From the NCBI GenBank assembly GCA_024811115.1, contig JAKOGH010001209.1, forward strand, positions 1 to 10,845: 10,845 nucleotides of DNA, given 5' to 3'. The stretch comes from Terana coerulea. Its lineage: Eukaryota > Basidiomycota > Agaricomycetes > Polyporales > Phanerochaetaceae. Under the pieces are notes generated by a model. The model did not search any database, was not told the origin of the DNA, and was given only the letters and a program-made list of their open reading frames with translations. The translations under genes and the position numbers were made by a program. This document shows positions 1 through 7,048 of this stretch, piece after piece; position 1 is the first letter of the stretch; each line of letters begins with the position of its first letter.

Positions 1-154
1 CCCAGTAGAACCCCAGCTCGGTGGCACCCAGAGGTCGTCGATAGACTGCATGGTCGCCGCCGGGGTCAACACGTCGCCAAGTTGGGATTTTCAGGAGGTC
101 CATGGCGTATGGGAGCAAGAGGTAGAGGGAAGTCCATGCAGGTTTCTTCATCAT
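1..154 (-). CDS. N-terminal fragment of an unrecognised protein (cut by window edge)
   Basis: An open frame on the minus strand starts with two consecutive ATG codons at 154 and 151, two codons after an in-frame TAA, and stays open for 51 codons to the window edge. The product begins MMKKPAWTSLYLLLPYAMDL, with a moderately hydrophobic N-terminal third. I do not recognise the family. A second frame over positions 1 to about 70 is also open and uses G/C-ending codons (it reads LTPAATMQSIDDLWVPPSWG). Either the gene shifts frame here, as its neighbours do, or one of the two readings is chance. It lies downstream of the SMP-30-like gene in the same orientation. A possible TATA box is at 489-497, which would imply an unusually long leader of about 300 nt. 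Confidence 0.3.
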   Translation of the reverse strand, partial: MMKKPAWTSLYLLLPYAMDLLKIPTWRRVDPGGDHAVYRRPLGATELGFYW

Positions 155-545
155 GTATTAACTTGGTCACAGGGGCCGATTGTATGTGACTGAGCGCATG
201 GTTGTATGAGTCAAATATGAAACAAAACCTTGGTAACCGATCAGTGACCTTCGGGTACTACTTTTCACCATATACTCACAGCCGGACTCTAGCCTCCTTG
301 CATCGAGTCGCCGAGTGTCTTCATGACTTGCAGAAGGCAGGAGCACTGTAGATCGTGCCGGTGATGGCAAGAAAGCTAATTGGCGCTAATTTCATTGCGC
401 CGATCCCTGGTCACAACTTTGCAATTGCTTTCAGCACCATCATAGATTCTCAACAAACGTCCAAAATTTCATATCTCGGAAGTGAATGCTATTTATACAA
501 GGTACAACAGGGACCTATACTTGATCGTACACCCATCCCGCTCCG
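155..545. other. Intergenic stretch; possible TATA box at 489-497
   Basis: No convincing coding frame was found. Position 489-497 reads TATAAATAG on the minus strand, a good TATA match. It could serve the gene at the left edge or act as an AT-rich 3'-end signal for the SMP-30-like gene, whose stop is at 546-548. Apparent ORFs here lack the codon bias of the neighbouring genes. Confidence 0.4.
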
Positions 546-2081
546 TCATGGAAACGCCAAATCAAACCCGCCCGCCGCGATACTCGCCAGATACACCGCC
601 GTCTCGCCCAAGATGACGAGGCGGCCGTTGCCCGCGAAGATGAGGTTCGCGCTCGTTGCACCGGTGAAGAACTTGCCGAGCAGCGTGCCCGCGGCGTCCC
701 ACACCTGCGCGCCGTCGCCGCAGCCGGCGTACACGTTCCCGCGCGTGTCGAGCTGGATGCCGTCCGCGATGCCGGTGTCGACGTACGCGAAGACGCGGCG
801 GTTGCTGAAGGCGTAGCTTTTCGGGTCGACGTCGAATTGGTAGCTGTTGATGGGTTGAAGTCAGCGGTGTGCTGGCAGCGTGAAGGAAGCAGGACGTACA
901 TGGTTGCCGGCAAGGGTCTGGTTCATGCCCATGAATCCTCCGGAAGAGCCCGTGTCTGTACTACATACAGAGGATTGGTACGTTAGCGCAACCGTTATTT
1001 GAGCGCATATAACGGGTAACGTACATGAATGCGATCTTCCCGTCTTCCGAGAATGCAATACCATTGCATTTATTGAATCCGTCTGCCACAACCTTCACGC
1101 GACTAGTCGTAGGATCAAAGCGGTACACCTGGCTCGGCATGAGAGGTGCAGGTCGGAACTGGTTCAGGAATCCGTATCTGCAATATTCAAGTCAGCATAC
1201 TACTTCAGAAGCGAACGAAATCCACATACGTGACATCAGTGAAGAAAATCATCCCAGACTGCCTGGTGGATTTTTTACATCGTTCAGCGAATTAAATTGT
1301 CTTCCAAAGAAGTTGTCGAGAATGACGGTGGCGTTGTTCGGAGAAGCGGGGTTCACGAGTGCAACGCTCGGCGGGAGCGGTCCGCGGCCGCTGTTCACGA
1401 GGATGAGGTTGCCGTGAAAGGGGCCTGTGCCGCCGTTTGTCATTTGTATTGTGTCCGGAAGGTCTAGCTGGGTAAGATCCACCGATTATCAGCCAACGCT
1501 CTCAGCGACAAAACAGGAAAGACGCACCGCCGTAACCGTCACATTCAACACACTCGTCTTACTCCCACTCGCCTTCACCGCGCTCGCCACCTCCTTCAAG
1601 CTGATCTTCGACACCCTGTTGTTGTGCTCCAAATCACTAAACCCCAGCGGCCCACCGTCGTTACTCGCGAAGAAGACCTCATCTGTGGTGGGCACCCAGA
1701 TCGGCGCCTCGTGCGCGAACGCAAAGCCGGGGTTACTCGCGATGACACGGATGGACGGCGCGGTGCCTAGGATGTTGAGGAACTCGGGGTGCAGGACCTG
1801 GAAGAAGGGCGGCGTGCTGTTCGTTGGGTTAAGGAATTGGGTGAAAGCGGAGGTGCGGAAGGTGCCGTTGTTGCCGAGGACGGCGAATGACTTGGGGTCG
1901 ACAAACTACGAAACGGCTGCTGAGATACAAGCCATAGCGAAGCGTGGATGAGACGTACCACTGCTTGAGGCGGAAGATTCGTGAGTGCCCCATCGTTGGA
2001 TGCGGCGGCATGGTGCACGGCCCACCACGCAGAAAAGGGCAGCAAACAAAGAGCGAAATACCGAACGACATGGCGAGCCAC
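546..2081 (-). CDS. SMP-30/gluconolactonase/LRE-like secreted protein (lactonohydrolase family), frame-broken
   Basis: Six exons on the minus strand: 1959-2081, 1528-1905, 1230-1467, 1025-1177, 900-960 and 546-843. The introns are 52-64 nt with donors GTACGT, GTGCGT, GTATGT, GTACGT and GTACGT, and all end in AG. The product is about 415 residues. It has a signal-peptide-like N-terminus ending near HHAAA, then a six-bladed propeller of the SMP-30/gluconolactonase type. Probable metal ligands known for SMP-30 are all present: E in HEAPIW, N in SLND, N in CNGIAFS and D in ADGIQLD. The family hydrolyses sugar or other lactones with a divalent cation; the substrate here is unknown. Several N-x-S/T sites fit secretion. 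Three defects are visible. The codon at the expected start (2081) is GTG, and an in-frame TAG lies three codons upstream. Exon 3 loses frame near 1254-1277. Exon 5 has one extra base at 911; removing it gives the expected NQTLPATIY and restores the exon phase (61 to 60 nt). Family call is firm; intactness is doubtful. Confidence 0.88.
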
Positions 2082-2174
2082 TGATCTCTACCCATCAGCC
2101 GACTGCAGCCCGTGTATAAGTAAGTACGCTGGGAACACACGCCGTCATAATGAATGTGAAGGATTTATGCGGCA

Positions 2175-2408
2175 TCAGGTGTCAGCGGTCTGAGAAAAAG
2201 TTTGCGCTCGACCTTCAGGAAGGCGGGGCATGGGAAGAGGGGTGTATATGCAGAGCACGAGATGCCATGAGACGCCGCCCTTGTGATCTCCGCGTAAATG
2301 GCGAGAGAATGCAGCTGCTGAAGCGTGTCCGCCAAACGACACAACCAGTACAGCGTAGCCTGCCTTGGCTTGCTTCTTGAGCTTGGGATATGCTTTGTCC
2401 CAGGGCAT
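2175..2408 (-). CDS. Short hypothetical ORF, 77 aa
   Basis: An ATG-initiated frame begins MPWDKAYPKLKKQAKAGYAV and continues with the stretch LVVSFGGHASAAAFSRHLRG, ending at TGA 2175-2177. The first 45 residues look protein-like (Lys-rich amphipathic start, then a hydrophobic beta-like segment). The remainder looks like read-through, so a real gene may splice inside it. It overlaps the region that should hold the promoter of the SMP-30-like gene, in the same orientation. No domain is recognised. It may be chance or the remnant of a larger gene. Confidence 0.25.
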   Translation of the reverse strand: MPWDKAYPKLKKQAKAGYAVLVVSFGGHASAAAFSRHLRGDHKGGVSWHLVLCIYTPLPMPRLPEGRAQTFSQTADT

Positions 2409-3220
2409 TGGAGGCTACGAGTCACGAGACATGGCTGCATACTCTATTTCTGGGCAGCGTTATGTTGGAAGCAGGAGTTGAGTGACGTCGCGATCGATAG
2501 GGCCATAATGATAGAGTAGAGAGTGTGTTCTTCAGTCAAATGGGCGGGATACTGAAGATGGCTGTCGAAAGTCGCTTCAAATCCCGCTGGAAATGCCGGA
2601 TGGCCGAGGCATCGTGGCGTTCACGTGGCGAGGCGCTCAAAGCCCCGCGTCGCGGTCTCGCGGAGTCGACGACGCGACGACGACGCGAAAGGTACGAGTA
2701 CTGCTTAGTCGGGCAGAGTCAGAAGGCAAAGCACGCAACGAGTTGAAAACAGTGTTTTCAGTGTTTTATTTCCGTATATCGAATACAGTGTGGTTTACAG
2801 ATTAGTAGTAAGACAAGAGTGTAGTAGTTCAATAGTAGTTCGTACAACAGTAGTTTCCAGATGATGAGAGTGAAGATGAACACGAGTGGATTCAGATGAG
2901 GAAACGCGATAGGAAAATTAGAACAAAATCGTAAGAAGACATGAGGAGATCGTCGTCAACCGATATCAAATGGGCCAACGTCCTTGTGAGATTGAGCAAG
3001 CCTGAGACGTAATGGATAGGGGAAAATGGCCTTCGTGAGTGGATGGGCGCTGTACATTGCAGAGTGTTCGAGGGGCAGTAGTCGATGCCCCATGGATGGA
3101 TGGACGAAGCTTGAAGAGATGCGGGACGCGTTGAAGAGTATCTGTACAACACAAAGTTGAAGTAGGGTCGAGGGTAACAAGGCGACGCGGCAGCTCACCC
3201 AATAGGACCGAAAGCATACC
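2409..3220. other. Intergenic region with short simple-sequence patches
   Basis: No supported gene. The ORFs here start at non-ATG codons or lack coding bias. Visible features: TGACGTC, a CRE/ATF-like heptamer, at 2483-2489; a G/C-rich patch of repeated ACGACG/CGCGTC units at about 2642-2692; a short duplication of CAGTGTTTT near 2749-2766; and scattered AGTAGT repeats at 2804-2855. On the minus strand, 3142-3198 has a GTGAGC donor and a TACAG acceptor 57 nt apart just after the stop of zinc-finger gene A, so a 3'-UTR intron is possible. Confidence 0.5.
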
Positions 3221-4435
3221 CTACTTGCGGCCCGCCTTCCCCTTCGCGACCCTTCGCTTGCCAGCCTTGGGCGCCGCCGCCGCCGGGAACCACATCTTAC
3301 GACGAAACTTCTCATTCACGCACCCGATGTTCGGGTTCATCAAATGGCGCCTCAGCACGTCCTTGCGCACATGCGCCTGCCAGCACCCGCCGACGTAGTC
3401 CTGACGTGGAACTCCCGCACGTCCTCCTGGCTGAACTCGACGCCGTAGAGCACCGCTATGGTGGCGGGCACGCCCGTGCACACGATCGCCTGCGGACGTG
3501 CGTCGCGACGTGCCGGTCCCAGTCGTTCGCGCGCTCACCGGCGACCAGGTTCCTGCAGAGCGAGCAGCGTGCGGCCGCCCCTCATGCATCTCGCGCGCAC
3601 GTCGGCACGATGTCGCTCTGCTGAGCGCGGTGCTGGATGCGCGTGAGCGTCGCGGGGGCGCGCCCGTCGGCGAACGGCACTGAACAAGAGAGGGGGAGGA
3701 GGCGGGCGGAGACGACGAGGACGAAGAAGCGTATGGCGAGGAAGGGGAGAGGGGTACGGCGCGACGGAGCTGCGGGCGGCGGTGCTACGCCGGGGTGTCG
3801 TGTTCTTGAGCTGCGACTTGGGTTGACGCGCGCGACAGGGGCGTGGAGAGGGGGCCGGGGAAGGGTACGAGGAGTGGTGGTAGTCGGAGTCGTCCGCGAC
3901 CGAGCTGGCTTGGTACTCACTGAAGCCTTCGCCAATACTCGTGTTGTCTGACGTGGTCCACTGATTGCTGGAAGCGATGCCGAAAGTAGGAAGGCTAATC
4001 GTCTCGCGTCTCGGGTGTACAGTATAGAGTGGATGCTGGACTAGGTTGTTTAGGTTGCATGGCCGGTCAAACTGGGTGCTGAGAGACAACTCGGGCGAGG
4101 CGAGGGAGAGCAATGAGGAGTTGGACGAGTCGTCAAGGAGGGGATTGCTACATAACAGGAGTATCAGATACCCATACAAGAGGATCAGTGACAAGGTCAA
4201 CCCACAAGTAGTCCAGCTCTGCGTGGTCGCGCTGAGACGCGTTCAGGGTTTGATCAAAGGAGGTAGGGTCACTGAAGAGCATGGAGACGTCGCTAGGTGA
4301 GATGTACGGCAGCATGAAGTCGTTGTAGGGAGGAGGCTGCTGGGCGTAATCGAGTGTGGCCTGGTCGAGGCAGGCCAGACGATCAGCCCAATCATTGGGG
4401 TTCTCGAGGGAGAGGGAGGAGGAGGGAAAGGCCAT
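3221..4435 (-). CDS. Zinc-finger protein A (C2H2 finger plus C..C..H..C finger), probable transcription factor, frame-broken
   Basis: The start is ATG 4435 in a good context (GCCATGGCC), 58-67 nt after a consensus TATA box. Exon 1 is 4206-4435. Intron 1 (4148-4205, 58 nt) has GTGGGT..TAG. Exon 2 runs from 4147 through an acidic/Ser-rich region. Intron 2 ends at a pyrimidine-rich acceptor (TTGTTCAG, 3680-3682); its donor is either GTAGCA at 3788 or GTGAGT at 3920, both in the right phase. The last exon is 3221-3679. Its C-terminus carries one C2H2 finger (CSLC, then DRHVATH) and a second, widely spaced finger: C in IVCTGVP, C in VGGCW, H in LRRHL, C in NIGCV, followed by a Lys/Arg-rich tail ending GKAGRK. 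Defects: an in-frame TGA at 3582-3584 just before the first finger, one base missing near 3487-3491 and one near 3400-3406. Adding those two bases makes the last exon exactly 153 codons in the incoming phase, giving about 349 aa. A nuclear DNA-binding role is inferred; targets are unknown. Confidence 0.68.
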
Positions 4436-4492
4436 GGCTGAGCCGCGCAGGAGAGGAGGGCGTTGGTGCGTTCAAAGCCATAATCGCAGTGG

Positions 4493-4502
4493 CTTTTATA
4501 TA
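4493..4502 (-). promoter_or_regulatory. TATA box of zinc-finger gene A
   Basis: The minus strand reads TATATAAAAG, a near-perfect TATA consensus, 58-67 nt before the ATG at 4435. This implies a leader of roughly 30 nt and supports that start codon. An inverted CCAAT box lies further upstream at 4653-4657. Confidence 0.7.
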
Positions 4503-5082
4503 GCTGTCGCGCGAGGGGATGGTAGAGACCAGGTCGATGGCTCCTCCGTCACCGGTCACCGTCGAGGATGCCCGGAAGCCAGGGACGGTACTCGCCATCA
4601 CTCGATCATACTCGAGATCCCAGATGTGAAGGTGTGAAGGGTCGTCCTGTAGCCAATGACAATATTCGCTCGGAAACACGGGAACCTGCCTAATCGGGAT
4701 ATCCTCGAGTGGTCACTTGAATCACGCTCAGCGTGTCACCTCATTTAGCGAAGCGCCCCAGCGCTGTTGCACACTGTCGCCCGACCGCTGCCTCCATGGG
4801 CTCGGCGGATGGGCTGCACGACGAGCACGAAGCTAAAGGTGATATGTAAGTGATTTCTGAAATCCTAGCAAGATCTCTCTCTCAGTTGCAGTACTGCTTG
4901 AATGCAAGGTGATTACTTACGTATATCGAGCGATGAGGCAATGACGTTGGTTGCGCTCACCGTCGGACACGCTGAGCAAAGGCCTTTACTAGCCGTCGAG
5001 GATCATGAGCACAAACTGATGGTATGTGACTGATTGTTACAGGCGCTGTGACTCCATGTAACTGCGACCTACTTTGGACCCT
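4503..5082. other. Upstream region of zinc-finger gene A; no gene seen
   Basis: There is no supported coding frame. A minus-strand frame between 4392 and 4679 is open but runs across the TATA box of gene A and starts at GTG. CCAAT at 4653-4657 is the only other recognisable promoter-type element. Confidence 0.45.
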
Positions 5083-5090
5083 GATTTTGA
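5083..5090 (+). repeat. Left 8-bp direct repeat (putative target-site duplication)
   Basis: GATTTTGA is present here and again at 5762-5769, immediately outside the inverted repeats of the element between them. Eight-base duplications are characteristic of hAT-superfamily insertions. Confidence 0.55.
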
Positions 5091-5100
5091 GGACGTCTGG

Positions 5101-5116
5101 GAAATGGTGATTCTCC
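5101..5116 (+). repeat. Left terminal inverted repeat core
   Basis: GAAATGGTGATTCTCC pairs perfectly with the reverse complement at 5734-5749. Confidence 0.75.
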
Positions 5117-5117
5117 C

Positions 5118-5152
5118 AGGAGAATTGGGAGAATTGGGAGAATTGAGAATTT
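5118..5152 (+). repeat. Tandem 9-bp subterminal repeat, about 3.5 units
   Basis: AGGAGAATT is followed by two copies of GGGAGAATT and a shortened GAGAATTT. Related GGAGAAT units occur inverted at 5710-5724 at the other end of the element. Confidence 0.7.
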
Positions 5153-5733
5153 GAATGGAGGGCGCTTGTTAGCCTCTGTCACGGCGATCGCGTTCAAACG
5201 GCTGAATTGGGACTTGCGCTTGATCCGCCTTGCCCCGTTTAGGTACTACTGTTTGCCGCTCAACCGCTGCTCGGCGTTGGACGTCGGTGCAGGGTTAGTA
5301 TACCACCTCGTAGTGATTAAATCATTCTATTCCGCTACCATATTATGCCTGATTAAATTTGCGCTCTTCCAAGCAAGTCAGGCACTAATATAGTGCTAGT
5401 TAAGCACCCTTGCAGTCTGAATACTGTCGGCGCTGTGTATAACTTGCGCTGACTGGAATGCCTGCCTCCAATATCGTTTGCCTGTGTATAATAGCGCACA
5501 TATACTGCTAGATTATCTGATACATTTCAAACCCTCAAACACATGCTTCTTTCTCGTCGGAGGGCCCGCTGAAGCTGAGTGGAGAGGCGCTTCCGGAGAC
5601 CTACTTAAAAAGGCAATGATACGGGGCTAGCGCCATCCGCCAGGAGCCGTATTTGGGTGATCGGGAGGGACAAATGGCTGTGACGTGATGGTCACGCCCG
5701 CATTGCCGCATTCTCCCATTCTCCGGGAGAAAA

Positions 5734-5749
5734 GGAGAATCACCATTTC
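5734..5749 (-). repeat. Right terminal inverted repeat core
   Basis: Exact reverse complement of 5101-5116. A near-palindromic TTCTCC-G-GGAGAA lies just inside it, around 5719-5731. Confidence 0.75.
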
Positions 5750-5761
5750 ACAGTCTTTCTG

Positions 5762-5769
5762 GATTTTGA
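5762..5769 (+). repeat. Right 8-bp direct repeat (putative target-site duplication)
   Basis: GATTTTGA, identical to 5083-5090. Confidence 0.55.
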
Positions 5770-6064
5770 CAACGACTGCAGTATGCCAAATGCAACGAGG
5801 CCCTGTTCCCAGGGTTCGATGGCGCGTGTTCCGTTGGATCAAGCAGAAACAAAGAACCCTTTGCGGGAAGCAGCGTCTTGCCTTCCAGGCGGGAGTGGCG
5901 ACCAGCACTGATCAGATTAGCAAGTTAAGTTTACAAAGTCCTGAGTATTCCCACCGACAGCCTGAGCTACAGCATGTGCAAATCCCCCAGCCCCTGCATG
6001 CTGAATTCTGAGTGAAGCTTCCGGGGACAGTACGAGATCGATTGGGCTTCCAACCATCAAGCAG
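5770..6064. other. Intergenic stretch without recognisable feature
   Basis: A plus-strand frame (5685-6011) is open but starts at GTG inside the mobile element's right end and has no coding bias or recognisable motif. Confidence 0.4.
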
Positions 6065-6604
6065 TCACAGATCATCACGCAGTAGGACGGGCCAAGTCAC
6101 GGTGCCATTTTGACGGCTTTCACCGTTCAGGACGGCGGACAGAGGCCTTTGCTCACCGTCTGCAACAGCGAGCTTGTTAGATCCAAACGTAATGGCGATT
6201 TGCGATTGCCACTTACCGGAGAGGATGCTTTCCATGTTTGCAGTTTGGTTGATATGATGTCTGTGGTACTTGTTGAGGAGTGAAAGAATGCCATGCAACG
6301 GTCGGTGCTCGCTGCGTTCAGCGATGCCAAGCCTCTCGCGCCCGGTCCCCGACGGTGGGATGATATAGACGCCGCACCGGCCCTCCGCGCCCGGTACGAT
6401 AGCGTGACGGGACTAGTGACCGTACGCGTACTGCCTTGCAATAAGATGGGAATGACGGTGTACTGTCAATTTGCCGAGCGGGACACGGCTGGTCGCAGTG
6501 TGCGCCTTCTGTGTGGAACAAACCATGCGTAAATCATGAGCTCTTTCCCACGTATATGAATTCCACGAGACCTCGACCTGGTCCATGGTGTTTCCTTCTG
6601 CCAT
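6065..6604 (-). CDS. Unrecognised small spliced protein, about 143 aa
   Basis: One reading frame runs from ATG 6604 (a second ATG in better context, ACCATGG, is at 6586) to TGA 6065-6067, given one clear intron and one problem. The clear intron is 6160-6216 (57 nt): GTAAGT donor, CTAAC branch site, TTGCAG acceptor. It joins MESILS to DGEQRPLSAVLNGESRQ in phase. The problem is a single in-frame TAG at 6413-6415. It is removed by a 51-nt intron 6413-6463 (GTACAC..CTAG) that keeps phase and gives about 143 aa, or else it is a nonsense change. The product is polar and His/Arg-rich, with GRCGVYIIPPSGTGRERLG in the middle and LSLLNKYHRHHINQ further on. No signal peptide, membrane segment or known domain is seen. 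Codon use is less G/C-ending than in the other genes. It may be a lineage-specific gene or the remnant of a longer one. Confidence 0.45.
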
Positions 6605-7048
6605 ATATGGTGCGGATTCAGACGTCGTGCACTGCTTGAAGCAATTGTACTGCTTCTGCCAACTGCCGGGCCCCTCCGTCGGGTTCTATTGCACATGCTG
6701 CCAGCGCAGATCTACGTACCTAGATGTTGTCACACTACCCTAACCTCACCGCTTCTCCGCGATGATGTCACTGTCAGCATGTCTGGATGGGAATGTGCAC
6801 ATTCAAGCAGCTTCAGCTGTACTTGCTGTAAGCTACTCAGAGTGTATTCTTCCGCATTGAGCTACTGTACCAGTTGGCAACCAGTTGGATTATATGTCAA
6901 GGAGAGCCTGATGTAATGCAATTTGATGTTGCCGGGAACCTGGAACTCAACTCATGCCTGTGTTCACGGAAGGCTTGGTAATTTAATATGGGATGCTGAA
7001 ATTCAAGCTTATATGTAGAGTAGAGGTACAATTCGAGCTAATTTTATG
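6605..7048. other. Intergenic region; no gene supported
   Basis: This holds the upstream side of the small spliced gene and the 3' side of the BTB gene (both minus strand). A plus-strand ORF with ATG at 6695 to 6916 is Cys-rich, but it lacks coding bias, intron signals and any recognisable motif. Confidence 0.4.

Larger units (their letters stand above)
5091..5761. mobile_element. Non-autonomous hAT-like element (MITE), 671 bp
   Basis: The ends are inverted copies. GAAATGGTGATTCTCC at 5101-5116 matches perfectly, as its reverse complement, at 5734-5749. Outside this core the outermost 10-12 bases are only partly similar (GGACGTCTGG on the left, CAGAAAGACTGT read inward from the right). The motif GGAGAAT is repeated just inside both ends, as subterminal transposase-binding motifs often are in hAT elements. 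The interior has no credible coding frame and is AT-richer than the neighbouring genes. An 8-bp direct repeat flanks it. Superfamily assignment rests on duplication length and end structure only; no transposase is present. Confidence 0.6.

Noticed and set aside
1254..1281. A 20-nt GT..AG segment that would restore the frame in exon 3 of the SMP-30-like gene
   Set aside because: It is too short for a spliceosomal intron and would delete six residues conserved in the family; an indel near the A-run or G-run is simpler.
2081..2140. A 47-nt GT..AG segment upstream that could supply an ATG exon for the SMP-30-like gene
   Set aside because: Joining it to the signal-peptide exon gives the wrong reading frame.
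2804..2855. AGTAGT repeats
   Set aside because: They are too irregular and short to be a microsatellite or array of note.
4392..4679. 95-codon minus-strand open frame upstream of zinc-finger gene A
   Set aside because: It starts at GTG, runs through the TATA box of gene A and ends inside its first exon in another frame.
5151..5393. 80-codon plus-strand open frame inside the MITE-like element
   Set aside because: It starts at TTG, has no coding bias and no transposase-like motif.
5685..6011. 108-codon plus-strand open frame
   Set aside because: It begins at GTG in the inverted repeat end of the mobile element and has no recognisable motif or intron context.
6695..6916. Cys-rich plus-strand ORF resembling a small secreted protein
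   Set aside because: It has no signal peptide, no G/C-ending codon preference and irregular cysteine spacing; it is most likely chance.
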